Assembly: GCA_014647935.1 (NCBI GenBank)
Contig: BMQD01000004.1
Location: forward strand, 268,155-332,154
DNA length: 64,000 nt
Reading direction: 5' to 3'
Origin: Planomonospora parontospora
Lineage (GTDB): Bacteria; Actinomycetota; Actinomycetes; Streptosporangiales; Streptosporangiaceae
Shown here: piece after piece, positions 25,274 to 34,378 of the stretch
Layout of the letters: the number at the start of each line of letters is the position of its first letter
Position numbering within the stretch: the first letter of the stretch is position 1
The notes under the pieces: model-generated
The model's input: only the letters and a program-made list of their open reading frames with translations
Databases searched by the model: none
What the model was told of the DNA's origin: nothing
Made by a program: the position numbers and the translations under genes

Positions 25274-26203
25274 TCAACCACGTGTCTTTTCACCGGCCGC
25301 CGTCACGCCCGGATGCTCCGCCCGCCGCGCCGCCAGCCCGGCCGCGCCCGCGCAGACCAGGTCGCCTAGGACGATCACGATCCGCGAGCAGAGCGCCGCG
25401 GTGATGGCCGACCCCCGGTCCAGCACGGGCGCCAGCACCGCGACCATCGCCACCTCGCGCACCCCGGCCCCGGCCGGGACCACGAACGTCATGATCCCCA
25501 GGCACCAGGACAGCGCGAAGGCCCCGACCGAGAAGACCGCCACCGACGGGCCGGACGGGCCCAGCTCGTACAGGATCGCGGCCAGGTGCAGGCCGTACGC
25601 GGTCCAGCCGAGCAGCGCCCAGCCCAGGGCGGTGAGCATCCCGCGCCGGGTGAGCGGGCGCTCCAGCGGCTCGCGCCCGAGCCGGCGCAGCCCGAACCCG
25701 ATGACCGCGTTGACCACCCGCGGTTCGAGCGCCACCGCGAGCACGGGCACCAGCAGGAACGCCCACGCGTACGGCGCCGCGGAGCCCGGCAGGGCGGCGA
25801 GCAGCGTCACCGCCGAGACCAGCAGCCCGCTGCCGAGCTGGACCGGCATCGTCAGGAAGAACGCCGCGGCGCTGCGCGGCCGGGGCACGCCCAGCTCGCG
25901 GCCCATCTCCATCTGGGCGACGACCGGCCAGAGCGAGCCGGGGATGTACTTGCCGAGCTGGCCGACGAAGAAGACCTTCGCCGCGGGGCGGAGCGGCAGC
26001 GGCGAGCCGAGGTCGGCCAGCAGCGCCCGCCACGTCATCATCCCGCCGCCCAGCGCCGCGACCACCGCGGCCACCGAGAGCGCAAGCGCCGGCCACGACA
26101 GCCGGGCGAACCCGGCCCGCACGGCCTCCCACTGCCCCGCCACCGCCCACGCGCCGAAGCCCAGCGCGACGAGCAGGAACCCGATCCGGACCAGCCGCTT
26201 CAC
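25274..26203 (-). CDS. Flippase-like integral membrane protein (lysylphosphatidylglycerol-synthase TM/UPF0104 family)
   Basis: 309 residues with about eight hydrophobic helices. The motif FFVGQLGKYIPGSLWPVVAQMEMG in the first half (quoted in parts: VGQLGKYIPGS) and VPAGAGVREVAM near the end are signatures of the UPF0104/flippase-like family. Members are thought to move or modify lipid-linked sugars. The GTG start at 26203 overlaps by 4 nt the stop of the methyltransferase. A clear paralogue lies at 27157-28134 on the other strand. The role in exporting the neighbouring glycan is inferred. Confidence 0.83.
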   Translation of the reverse strand: MKRLVRIGFLLVALGFGAWAVAGQWEAVRAGFARLSWPALALSVAAVVAALGGGMMTWRALLADLGSPLPLRPAAKVFFVGQLGKYIPGSLWPVVAQMEMGRELGVPRPRSAAAFFLTMPVQLGSGLLVSAVTLLAALPGSAAPYAWAFLLVPVLAVALEPRVVNAVIGFGLRRLGREPLERPLTRRGMLTALGWALLGWTAYGLHLAAILYELGPSGPSVAVFSVGAFALSWCLGIMTFVVPAGAGVREVAMVAVLAPVLDRGSAITAALCSRIVIVLGDLVCAGAAGLAARRAEHPGVTAAGEKTRG

Positions 26204-27054
26204 AGCGGGACGACCGGGTCCGGGGGCTGCGGCAGGCGCACCCCCGCCGGGCGCCGGGTGCTCTTGGTGGCCACCCACAGGTAGGTCGGCACCACCGGCA
26301 GCAGGGCGCGCAGCACGGCGCGGGGCAGCCGGGACAGCACGGCCTCGGCGGCGCGGCCGACGGCGCCGGGGAACAGCTCGGAGCCGGCGAAGGCCGCCGG
26401 GGTGGCCAGCACCGGGAACGTGTAGTCCCAGACCCGCAGGCCGCGGACCATCCTGCGCAGGCCGCGCCGGGTCCGGTAGCGCTCGTAGTAGCTGTCGGCC
26501 CGGCCGGACAGGCGCACGTAGCGGTCGGCCAGCGCGGGCGGCAGGTAGGACAGGAACGGCAGCTTGTAGTGCGGCTCCATCACCCCGAGCCGGTTGCCCA
26601 GGCCCAGGTAGAGCACGCCCTCGTCGGACAGCACCCGGCGCATCTCCGCCATGATCGCGTCGGGGTCGACCACGTGCTCGTAGATGTGGTTGAAGACCAG
26701 CACGTCGATCGAGCCGTCCGGGAAGGGCAGCGCGGTGCCGTCCGCGCAGACGAACTCCACCCGCTCGCCGAAGCGCGCGGCCGCCTTGCGCAGGCCCGGC
26801 ACGTCGATGTCCACGCCGAACGTGCGGGCGGCGCCCGCCTCCGCCAGCTCGTCGGCGATGAACCCCGCCGAGCAGCCGATGTCGGCGACGGTCAGCCCCT
26901 TCAGCACGTCGGTGTCCCGGCCGAGGAAGTGGCCGAGCACGGCCACGATCTTCGCGGCCTTCCTGCGGCGCTTCTCCTCGTCCAGCATCGCCGCCTGGAA
27001 CTCGGAGTACTCCAGCTGCGCCTGCCGCTCCGCACCCGCCCTGCCCGTCGCCAT
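26200..27054 (-). CDS. Class I SAM-dependent methyltransferase
   Basis: 284 residues. The SAM-binding motif VADIGCSAGF (56-65), the acidic strand FGVDIDVPGL, and VLVFNHIYEHVVDPDAIM with the post-II pattern place it in the Methyltransf_11 group. The C-terminal 100 residues have hydrophobic segments (FPVLATPAAFAG, VLRALLPVVPTYLWVA) suggesting membrane association. It may methylate a sugar or lipid of the glycan being built. I used ATG 27054; GTG 27063 is possible. It is coupled to the downstream flippase-like gene and diverges from its paralogue by 102 nt. Confidence 0.85.
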   Translation of the reverse strand: MATGRAGAERQAQLEYSEFQAAMLDEEKRRRKAAKIVAVLGHFLGRDTDVLKGLTVADIGCSAGFIADELAEAGAARTFGVDIDVPGLRKAAARFGERVEFVCADGTALPFPDGSIDVLVFNHIYEHVVDPDAIMAEMRRVLSDEGVLYLGLGNRLGVMEPHYKLPFLSYLPPALADRYVRLSGRADSYYERYRTRRGLRRMVRGLRVWDYTFPVLATPAAFAGSELFPGAVGRAAEAVLSRLPRAVLRALLPVVPTYLWVATKSTRRPAGVRLPQPPDPVVPL

Positions 27055-27156
27055 CCGCTCCACCGTTCCTCGTCCGCCTGCTTGCGCGCGGTGCCCAAGG
27101 CTACCGGCGAGCCGCGACCCTACCGCCGGGTAACCTCCACGTCGTACCCTGAGCGG

Positions 27157-28134
27157 ATGCTCAGCCGTCTGCTCAGCCGCCTGCGGACCAGCCGCCTGCT
27201 CCGGGTCCTGCTGGCCCTGGTCGCCCTGGCCTTCGCCGGGTACGGCCTGCACCGCAACTGGGACGGCACCGTCTCCGCGCTCGCCCGGCTGTCCTGGTGG
27301 TCCCCCGCCGGGGCGTTCACGGCGGTGATGACCGGGGCCGGCCTCATGATGGTCGCCTGGCAGCGGGTCGTCGCCGGGCTCGGCTCGCCGTTCCCGCTCG
27401 GGGTGGCCGCGCGGGTGCTCTTCGTCGGCCAGCTCGGCAAGTACGTCCCCGGATCGGTCTGGGCCTACGCCGCGATGATGGAGCTGGGCCGCGACCACGG
27501 CTGCCCGCCCCGGCGCACCTTCAGCGGCACCTCGATCGCCCTGGTGGTCTCGCTCGGCTGCGCGGTCGCGCTGGCCGCCGCCACGCTCCCGTTCACCGCC
27601 CGGTCGGTGGCCGAGCAGGCGTGGTACCTCGCCCTGGTCATCCCGGTGATCGTCGTCTGCCTGCACCCGAGGGTCCTGACCTGGGGCCTGAACCTGGTCC
27701 TGCGCCTGGCGCGCAGGGACCTCCTCGACGAGGTGCTGCCCGGCCGCGCCCTGCTGGGCGCCGTGGCGTGGACGGTCTGCGGCTGGCTGGTCTACGGCCT
27801 GCACGCCTGGCTGGTCATCGGCGACCTGACCGGCGACTTCTCCCCGTCCGCCTACCTGCTCGGCGCCGGGGCCTACGCGTTCGCCTGGGCGAGCGGCCTG
27901 CTCGCCGCGTTCGTCCCGGCGGGCGTGGGCGTGCGCGAGGGCGCGATGGTCCTCGTGCTCGCGCCCTCGGTCGGCACGGGCAACGCCGTGGTCGTCGCCG
28001 TGCTCTCCCGCCTGGCCTTCACCTTCACCGATGTGGCCTGGGCCGGGATCGGCTTCCTGCTGGGCCGCCGGGCCGCTCAGCCGCCGGTTCCGGAGGCAGC
28101 CGAGACCAGCGCCTCGACGTACGCCGCCCAGTAG
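27157..28134 (+). CDS. Second flippase-like integral membrane protein (UPF0104 family)
   Basis: 325 residues, about eight helices. It shares VGQLGKYVPGSVW and VPAGVGVREGAMV with the protein encoded at 25274-26203, at equivalent positions, so the two are paralogues flanking the methyltransferase. The ATG at 27157 follows a short divergent promoter region. The last 58 nt overlap the end of the convergent glycosyltransferase. It probably acts in lipid-linked oligosaccharide transport, with a different substrate from its paralogue; both points are inference. Confidence 0.83.
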   Translation: MLSRLLSRLRTSRLLRVLLALVALAFAGYGLHRNWDGTVSALARLSWWSPAGAFTAVMTGAGLMMVAWQRVVAGLGSPFPLGVAARVLFVGQLGKYVPGSVWAYAAMMELGRDHGCPPRRTFSGTSIALVVSLGCAVALAAATLPFTARSVAEQAWYLALVIPVIVVCLHPRVLTWGLNLVLRLARRDLLDEVLPGRALLGAVAWTVCGWLVYGLHAWLVIGDLTGDFSPSAYLLGAGAYAFAWASGLLAAFVPAGVGVREGAMVLVLAPSVGTGNAVVVAVLSRLAFTFTDVAWAGIGFLLGRRAAQPPVPEAAETSASTYAAQ

Positions 28135-29198
28135 GGCCCGGGGTCCACGGGCTTCACCCCGGCGCGCAGCCGCTCCGGCTCGCCGGGCGCGTAGAACCGC
28201 GCCAGGACCTCGCGCAGCGACTCCACCGAGCCCGGCTCGGCCAGCAGGCCGTCCACCCCGTCGGTGACGTGGTCGCCGAGCGTGCCCACCCTGGTGGCGA
28301 TCACCGGCACGCCCTGCTCGTGGCCGAGCCACACCTGCTGGCTGGCCGTACCGCTGCGGTAGGGCAGGACCAGCGCGTCCACGTCCTCGAACAGGCCCGG
28401 CACGTCCTCAGCGGCCACGTAGCCGGGCCGCAGCTCCACCCGGCCGGTCAGCCCGAGCTCGGCGACCAGCGCCTCCGTCTCGGCCTGCCCGCCCCAGAAC
28501 TCGCCCGCCACCCGCAGCGCCACGCCCTCGGGCAGCGCCCGGATCAGCACGTCGAGCCCCTTGTACGGCCGCACCAGCCCGAAGAAGAGCAGCCGCCGGT
28601 GCACCCGCCGCCCGGCGTCCGGCTCGGCCCGCTCCCGCGCCCCGACCCCCGCCCCCGCGGGCAGGTGCGGCGCCATCTGCGCCGTCGTCACCGGCGCGGG
28701 CGCCAGCCCGCGGGCCAGCTCCGCCTGCGCCCGGGAGTGGACCAGCGCCCCGTCCACCCGGCGCAGCAGCGCCCGCATCAGCGGCGTGTCGTACGGCTTG
28801 CGCTCGTGCGGCAGCACGTTGTGGCACAGCGCCACCACACGGGGGGCCACCGCCTTCGCCCCGCGGCGCAGGCCGTACAGGATGCCCAGGTACGGCGGGA
28901 CCTGCACCGGGCTGAGCACGGCCAGGACCACCAGGTCGGCCGAGCGCAGCCGCCGCCCGCAGGCGACCCAGCCGTCCGGGCGGCGCCAGTCGAGCACCCG
29001 GCGGACGTTCCCGAACGGCTCGCCGTCGGGGGTGTCGGCGGTCTGCCGCCCCGGATAGAGGAACGAGGGGTACTGCGCCCGCCACGACTCGATCACCACG
29101 TCGTGCCCGGCGGCCCTCAGCCGGTGGGCGAGCTCGGTGGTGTGCGCGGCGCCGCCTCCCTTGTAGGGGTAGGTCGGCCCGACGATCGCGATCCGCAT
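28077..29198 (-). CDS. Glycosyltransferase family 4 protein
   Basis: 373 residues with a GT-B fold: N-terminal MRIAIVGPTYPYKGGGAAHT (Gly-rich acceptor side) and a C-terminal nucleotide-sugar domain with LLFFGLVRPYKGLDVLI and the EX7E-like region HEQGVPVIATRVGTLGDHV. It would transfer a sugar from an NDP donor to a lipid-linked acceptor on the inner membrane face. It is followed on the same strand, 13 nt upstream, by the polyprenyl-phosphate-mannose-synthase-like gene, so both are likely one operon. Donor sugar unknown. Confidence 0.88.
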   Translation of the reverse strand: MRIAIVGPTYPYKGGGAAHTTELAHRLRAAGHDVVIESWRAQYPSFLYPGRQTADTPDGEPFGNVRRVLDWRRPDGWVACGRRLRSADLVVLAVLSPVQVPPYLGILYGLRRGAKAVAPRVVALCHNVLPHERKPYDTPLMRALLRRVDGALVHSRAQAELARGLAPAPVTTAQMAPHLPAGAGVGARERAEPDAGRRVHRRLLFFGLVRPYKGLDVLIRALPEGVALRVAGEFWGGQAETEALVAELGLTGRVELRPGYVAAEDVPGLFEDVDALVLPYRSGTASQQVWLGHEQGVPVIATRVGTLGDHVTDGVDGLLAEPGSVESLREVLARFYAPGEPERLRAGVKPVDPGPYWAAYVEALVSAASGTGG

Positions 29199-29211
29199 GC
29201 CGCTTCCGCCC

Positions 29212-30141
29212 CTACTCGCTGCGGGAGCGCACGATGAGGTCGGCCAGCAGCGCCAGCGAGCCGATCAGCAAGCCCGTCACGAAGATGATGATGGTGTTGT
29301 TGGCCAGGTAGAACGGGGTCTTGACGTTGTCGTAGACGCCCTTCGCCAGGCCGATGCAGACCAGCCAGATGGCGGGCGGCATGAGGACCTTGAGCGGGTT
29401 GAAGTACATGACCATCCGCAGCACCTGCAGGATGTAGCGGTAGGCGTCGGAGACGAAGCTGAACTTCGACTTGCCGGCCCGCTTGCTGTACTCGATCGGC
29501 AGGTAGTAGACGTCGTGCTGGTTCGACAGGAACGACAGCGTGATCGTCGTGACGCAGGAGAACCCGGGCGGCAGCAGCCGCAGGTACGGCTTGGCGACCG
29601 ACTTGCGGAAGGCCCGCAGGCCCGAGTTGAGGTCGGGGATCCGCTGCCCGGCCAGCCATTCGGCGATCTTGCGGATGACCCACTTCGCCGGGACCCGCAG
29701 GAACTTGTGCGAGCCCTCCTCGGTAGTGCGCGCGCCCACCACCTGGTCGATCCCGGGGTCCTTGTCGAGGATCTGGACCAGCTCGGGGATGCGCTCGTTC
29801 GGGTAGGTCATGTCAGCGTCGGTCCACACGACGATCTCGCCGCGCGCCTCCTGGCTGCCGATCCGGCGGACCGTGCCCGACCCGCCGTTGCGGTGGAACG
29901 CCCTGATCCGCATGTGCGGGAAGCGCGGCGCCGCCTCCTTCAGCCGGGCCAGCGTCTCGTCGGTGGAGCAGTCGTCCACGGCCACGAGCTCGTAGGTGTA
30001 GCCGCTGCCGTCCATGGCCCGGCAGATGCGCTCGACCTCGTCGATGACGTGGTCCTGCTCGTTGTAGCAGGGCAGGACGATCGTGACGTACGGCGTTGCG
30101 TCCACAGCTGGTCCACTCTCGGGGGTCTCGGGCGTGCTCAC
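29212..30141 (-). CDS. GT2 glycosyltransferase with C-terminal membrane helices (dolichol-phosphate-mannose-synthase-like)
   Basis: About 309 residues. TIVLPCYNEQDHV, VAVDDCSTDETL and VVWTDADMTYPNE (the DxD) define a DPM-like GT2 domain, and LNSGLRAFRKS is the acceptor loop. Two C-terminal helices (around MPPAIWLVCIGLA and TIIIFVTGLLIGSLALLADLI) anchor it, like undecaprenyl-phosphate glycosyltransferases that charge the carrier lipid. That product could feed the GT-C-like proteins at 32-36 kb. The start is uncertain: GTG 30141 is used, GTG 30171 lies in frame upstream and neither has a good ribosome site. Confidence 0.87.
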   Translation of the reverse strand: MSTPETPESGPAVDATPYVTIVLPCYNEQDHVIDEVERICRAMDGSGYTYELVAVDDCSTDETLARLKEAAPRFPHMRIRAFHRNGGSGTVRRIGSQEARGEIVVWTDADMTYPNERIPELVQILDKDPGIDQVVGARTTEEGSHKFLRVPAKWVIRKIAEWLAGQRIPDLNSGLRAFRKSVAKPYLRLLPPGFSCVTTITLSFLSNQHDVYYLPIEYSKRAGKSKFSFVSDAYRYILQVLRMVMYFNPLKVLMPPAIWLVCIGLAKGVYDNVKTPFYLANNTIIIFVTGLLIGSLALLADLIVRSRSE

Positions 30142-30225
30142 GGCAGGCGAGGATACTCTGCCCGGCCGCACCCCGGACCCACATCACCCGCTTCGGGCGC
30201 TCCCGGCGCCGTCGCCGGCGGGCCG

Positions 30226-31152
30226 CTACTCCCTGGGCTCGACGCGGTACACCGCGCTGACCCCGGGCAGGGACTTCAGCGCCTTGGCCGCGGCGGGGAA
30301 GGCGGCCGGGTCGGAGAGCTTCACGTAGAAGGCCTCCCTGGACAGGTCGACCCGGAACAGCCTGCCGCCGGCCGGTTCCTCCGGGTAGTAGTGGCGCATC
30401 AACCGGGCGTGGTGCTCCCGGTCCTGGAGGTAGACCGTCTCGGCCTCCGGCAGCGTCCAGATCCGGTCGAGGACCGCCTGCCGCTCCGCCGCGCTCACCG
30501 CGCCGGTCACCCCGGCGGGCCGGTTCTCCGGGCACGCGTACCGGGACCAGTCGTCCGTCCCGCACAGGGCGACGGCGAGATCGGCCCTGCCCCACCAGAA
30601 ATCCGTGGGATCGCGCTCGACCCGGTCGACCTCGGGCATCGCCTTCACCCGCCGGGCCACCGCCGCGAAGTCCCCGCTCCGGCGCAGGACGGCCCTGACC
30701 GTGGGGAAGGGGACCACCTCCCCCGAGGGCTCCTCGCCCAGGTCCGCGTAGTGGGCCAGCGTCTCGCGGCGGTTCTGCTCACCGCTCACGAAGACGACCT
30801 CGGCCAGCTCCGGCATCGCCCGCATGCGCTCGGCGAGCGCCCGGCCCTCCGCGTCGGTGGCCTTCCGCCGTCCGGGGCAGCGGCCCCCTCCTCCGGGACC
30901 GTAGCCCTCGCACAGGACGACCGTGAGCCCCCGTTGCTCCGGGAGCGCCGCCTCGGGCGGGGGCAGCGGCTCGAAGGAGCGCTCGTACAGGTACCGGCCC
31001 CCGAATCCGGCCGCGCCGAGCACCAGCAGCACCGCGGCGCAGACGGACAGGATCCTGACCAGCCCGGCGTGCGCCCGCACCCACGCCTGGAGCCGCGGCT
31101 CCCGGTCCGGGTCACCGCCGCCGAAGGAGAGCTCTTCATGACCCGACGACAT
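30226..31152 (-). CDS. FtsX-extracellular-domain-like membrane-anchored protein, copy 2
   Basis: 308 residues. A cytoplasmic head MSSGHEELSFGGGDPDRE is followed by one helix (about 32-52), then two successive modules resembling the FtsX ectodomain: LTVVLCEGYG...MRAMPELAEVVFVSGEQ with FAAVARRVKAMPEVDRV, then a second with LDRIWTLPEAETVYLQ and FPAAAKALKSLPGVSAVY. The FtsX permease part is absent. FtsX ectodomains activate peptidoglycan hydrolases in other bacteria; here a free-standing double ectodomain might bind hydrolases or wall enzymes. It overlaps the upstream paralogue by 17 nt, so the pair is one tandem duplication. Confidence 0.75.
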   Translation of the reverse strand: MSSGHEELSFGGGDPDREPRLQAWVRAHAGLVRILSVCAAVLLVLGAAGFGGRYLYERSFEPLPPPEAALPEQRGLTVVLCEGYGPGGGGRCPGRRKATDAEGRALAERMRAMPELAEVVFVSGEQNRRETLAHYADLGEEPSGEVVPFPTVRAVLRRSGDFAAVARRVKAMPEVDRVERDPTDFWWGRADLAVALCGTDDWSRYACPENRPAGVTGAVSAAERQAVLDRIWTLPEAETVYLQDREHHARLMRHYYPEEPAGGRLFRVDLSREAFYVKLSDPAAFPAAAKALKSLPGVSAVYRVEPRE

Positions 31153-32104
31153 CGCCGCCCCGCCCCGCCGCGAGCGAGTGCCCCTCGGGGTGCCCCTCGG
31201 CGCGGACCGGGGCCACCGACCGGACGCCGGGCAGGGACTTCAGCGCCGCGGCGGCCGCCGGGAGGTCGGCCGGGCCGGAGAAGCGGACATAGAAGGTCTC
31301 GTAGGACCTGTCGAACCGGAACAGCGGGTCGCTTGCCGGGCGCTCGGGGTGGTAGTGCCGCAGCAGCCGGATCCGGTGGTCGCGGCTCTCCAGGTAGACC
31401 GTCTCGGCGCCGAGCAGCGCCCAGATCCGGTCCAGGACCGCCCGCTTCTCCGCCGCGCTCGCGGAACCCGTGGCCCCGGCGGGCCGGTTCTTCGGGCACG
31501 CGTACCGGGACCAGTCGTCCGTCCCGCACAGGTGCACGGCGAAGTCGGCCCTGCCCGCCCAGAAGTCGGTGGGGACGCGGAGCACCCGGTTGACCCCGGG
31601 GAGCTCCCTGAGCCGCTCGGCCACCGCGGCGAAGTCCGCACTCCGGCGGAGCGTCCCCTCGACCCGCGCGTGCAGGAACGCGAGGTCGATCTTCTCCGGC
31701 TCGCCCGCGTCGGTGTAGTAGGCCAGCGTCCTGCGGCGGTCCTCCTCCTTGCTGACGAGGACCGCCTCGGCCAGCTCGGGCATCGTCCTCATCCGCTCCT
31801 CGACCGCCCGGCCGTCGGCCTCCGTCGCCTCGCGCCGCTCCCGGCACGCCCACGCCTCCGCGCCCAGGCCGCACAGGTGGGCCGCGATCCGCACCTGGGC
31901 GGGGAACGGCGCGTCCGGCGGGGGCAGCGGCTCGCGGGACCGCTCGTACAGGTGCCGGCCCCCGGCTCCCGCCGCCACCAGCACGGCCACCACCGTGAAG
32001 CAGACCGCCAGCGCCCGGACGTGCGCCCGCGCCCACGCCTGCAGCCACGGCTCCCGATCGGGATCACCGCTGCCGAAGGAGATCTCCTCATACCCGGACG
32101 ACAT
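31136..32104 (-). CDS. FtsX-extracellular-domain-like membrane-anchored protein, copy 1
   Basis: 322 residues, clearly paralogous with the next gene: the heads MSSGYEEISFGSGDPDRE and MSSGHEELSFGGGDPDRE are nearly identical, and LCGTDDWSRYACP is shared. One helix (about 30-50) is followed by two FtsX-ectodomain-like modules (MRTMPELAEAVLVSKEED with FAAVAERLRELPGVNRV; LDRIWALLGAETVYLES with LPAAAAALKSLPGVRSV). No permease domain and no FtsE partner is nearby. Conserved Cys pairs in each module could form disulfides outside the cell. The extra C-terminal 17 residues overlap the next start. Confidence 0.75.
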   Translation of the reverse strand: MSSGYEEISFGSGDPDREPWLQAWARAHVRALAVCFTVVAVLVAAGAGGRHLYERSREPLPPPDAPFPAQVRIAAHLCGLGAEAWACRERREATEADGRAVEERMRTMPELAEAVLVSKEEDRRRTLAYYTDAGEPEKIDLAFLHARVEGTLRRSADFAAVAERLRELPGVNRVLRVPTDFWAGRADFAVHLCGTDDWSRYACPKNRPAGATGSASAAEKRAVLDRIWALLGAETVYLESRDHRIRLLRHYHPERPASDPLFRFDRSYETFYVRFSGPADLPAAAAALKSLPGVRSVAPVRAEGHPEGHSLAAGRGGDVVGS

Positions 32105-32158
32105 TTCCCTGACTATGCCAAATACCTCACATTCCGGCCATACATCACCGCCGGCACA

Positions 32159-34288
32159 TCAGGGCACGGCCGTCCAGACGTCGACCGACAGGGACCAGGT
32201 GCCGTTCGGCGCCTCGGTGAGGGAGCGCTCGTCCTGGCGGGTGCGCAGCGCCATCACCCGGACCGGCGTGCCGTACGGCGCGAGCTGGCCCGCCTCGGCG
32301 GCCAGGAGGACCGGGGTACGGCCCGCCGCCCGGATCCGGCCGATCAGCCGGGTCACGTCGGCCGGGGACGGCAGGTCGGTGCCCGGGACGACCTCGGCCC
32401 GGGCCGCGGGCACACCGCAGACCCCCCGGACGAGCTGGGTGAACCGGTCGGCGGTGACCCGCTCCACGATGAGCGCCGAGGCCTCCGGCGGGAGGGAAGC
32501 GCACAGCGCCTCGACCGCCGCGCGCTCCCCCCGCCCGACCGGCGTGAACGCGGTCCCGATGGAGGTGACGGCGGCGGGCGCGACCAGCAGCACCGCGCCG
32601 AGGACGGCGGCGCCCCTGCGCGCGCCGGGGCCGTGCCCCCGCTCCCGGACCGCCCGGAGGATCCGCTTCAGCCCCCAGACCGCGAGCAGGATCAGGCCGG
32701 GCAGCACGACCGGGACCAGCCTCCGGGCGGCCCACGGGTGGTCGGGGGTGATCGCCGGGCGGTAGAGCGTGGTGACCGTGGTCCAGCCGATCACCGCCAG
32801 CGGGAGCAGCCAACCGCCCGCCCTCCCCCGCACCAGCCTGCGGGCCAGTACGGCGGCGGCCAGCGTGGCCAGCAGCACGGCCGGGACCCCGACGTACCAG
32901 GCCGCCCAGTGCAGCGAGTCCTCGTAGTAGAGCCGGGTGCCGTCGACGGCGAGCCCGTTCGCCGCCTGCGTCTTCTCGATGAACTCCGCGGTCGTCCGGT
33001 CCTCGCGCGTGACCGCCTCACGGGTCACGGTCTGCAGCCACGGCCGGACCGCGAAGGCCGCCATGACCGCCGCCACCAGCCCGGCCGCGGCCTCCGGCAG
33101 CCACCGGACCCGCGCGGCCCGCCGGAACGGGCCCGCCAGCCGGGGCGCGAGCGCGGCGGCGGCCAGGGTGAGGAGCAGCACGGCGCCGCAGACGGCCAGC
33201 AGGGGCTTCCACGACGCTTCGAGATAGGCGAGGTACGGCTCGGCCAGCAGGAACGCGGCGGCGAAGCCGAGCCCGGCCCCCGCCAGCAACCCGCCGAGCA
33301 GCGGCGGGCCGAGCCTCCCGCCCGGCGCGCCCGCCCGGCGCAGGGCGATCAGCAGGCCCGCGTAGGCCAGCACCGGCAGCACGTCCCGCAGACCGTCGAT
33401 CCGGACGAGCACGGCCAGCCCGAAGACCAGCCCGGCCGACGCGGCCCCGAGCCGGGAGCGCGCGTCCAGCAGCAGCGACAGCCCGCCGAAGAGCAGGATC
33501 AGCGACGGGATCTCGCTGAAGGTGGTCCGCGAGGTGTAGAGCACCGGCAGGCAGACCGCGAGCGCCAGCGCGGCGAGCGGCGCCCACCGGGCCCCGGCCA
33601 GCCGGGCGGCGGTCCCGGCGAACACCAGCACGGCCAGCGCCCCCAGCACCGGCGGGGTCAGCAGGAGGCCGGGCAGCCCGCCCAGCCAGTGGCCGATCGC
33701 GTAGAGCATCGGCGGGCCCGGCATGAACTGCGGCACCACCGCGCCGCCGTGGTCGAAGAAGCCCACGCTGTCGAAGCGGAGCGCCGCGTCCGGCCCGCCG
33801 AAGGCCGCCTCGCCGTACGGGATCGGCAGCGCGCCGCGGGTGGCCAGCCAGACGGCGTACTGCGCGTAGGTGGCGGGGTCGCGGCGGACGACCAGCTGCT
33901 CGCTGTGCAGCAGCGCGTTGAGGACGCCCGAGCCCGCCGCGACGGCGAGCACCCCCGCCACCTGCCACCGGGTCGCCCCCTCGATCCCGGACGCCCTCCC
34001 CGGCCCGGACCCGCTGCCGGACGCGGACCCGGGCGTGACCCCGGCCCTGGACGCGGCTCGGCTCCCGGGTCCGGACCCGGGCGGGCGGCGCAGGCCGTAC
34101 TGGCACAGCAGCGCGGCGGCGGCCAGGCCCAGCGGGACCGCGGCGGGCGGCCGGAACCAGCCGAGCAGCAGCAGCGGGAGCCCGGCGAGCAGCCAGCCCG
34201 CCAGCACGAGCGCGGGCGCGGCCGAGGCCACGGCGAGCACCCGGCCCGCCGAGGGCCTGCGCACGCGTTCCGGCCAGGTGGTCCTCAT
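32159..34288 (-). CDS. GT-C-like multi-pass membrane glycosyltransferase (ArnT/PMT-like)
   Basis: 709 residues with about a dozen hydrophobic helices in the first 560 residues and a soluble extracytoplasmic C-terminal domain (about 580-709). The first outside loop has VVRRDPATYAQYAVWLATRG and FMPGPPMLYAIGHWLGG, resembling the catalytic loop of polyprenyl-phosphate-sugar-dependent GT-C enzymes. The enzyme would move a sugar from a lipid carrier to a surface glycan or protein. A Ser/Gly-rich insertion (SASGSGSGPG) sits at about 90. ATG 34288 has GGAGAGG close upstream. It diverges from the next membrane protein across 90 nt. Confidence 0.78.
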   Translation of the reverse strand: MRTTWPERVRRPSAGRVLAVASAAPALVLAGWLLAGLPLLLLGWFRPPAAVPLGLAAAALLCQYGLRRPPGSGPGSRAASRAGVTPGSASGSGSGPGRASGIEGATRWQVAGVLAVAAGSGVLNALLHSEQLVVRRDPATYAQYAVWLATRGALPIPYGEAAFGGPDAALRFDSVGFFDHGGAVVPQFMPGPPMLYAIGHWLGGLPGLLLTPPVLGALAVLVFAGTAARLAGARWAPLAALALAVCLPVLYTSRTTFSEIPSLILLFGGLSLLLDARSRLGAASAGLVFGLAVLVRIDGLRDVLPVLAYAGLLIALRRAGAPGGRLGPPLLGGLLAGAGLGFAAAFLLAEPYLAYLEASWKPLLAVCGAVLLLTLAAAALAPRLAGPFRRAARVRWLPEAAAGLVAAVMAAFAVRPWLQTVTREAVTREDRTTAEFIEKTQAANGLAVDGTRLYYEDSLHWAAWYVGVPAVLLATLAAAVLARRLVRGRAGGWLLPLAVIGWTTVTTLYRPAITPDHPWAARRLVPVVLPGLILLAVWGLKRILRAVRERGHGPGARRGAAVLGAVLLVAPAAVTSIGTAFTPVGRGERAAVEALCASLPPEASALIVERVTADRFTQLVRGVCGVPAARAEVVPGTDLPSPADVTRLIGRIRAAGRTPVLLAAEAGQLAPYGTPVRVMALRTRQDERSLTEAPNGTWSLSVDVWTAVP

Positions 34289-34378
34289 GATCCTCTCCGC
34301 AGGGTAGTCGCGACCCGCCGGTACGGCCCCGCCCGCCGGAGCCGATAGCGTACGCGCAACGCGCGAAGGGGGCGGTGG

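Noticed and set aside
31178-34348. 1056-codon plus-strand frame across FtsX-like and GT-C genes
   Set aside because: Shadow frame; it crosses the boundary of two real genes and has no family motif.
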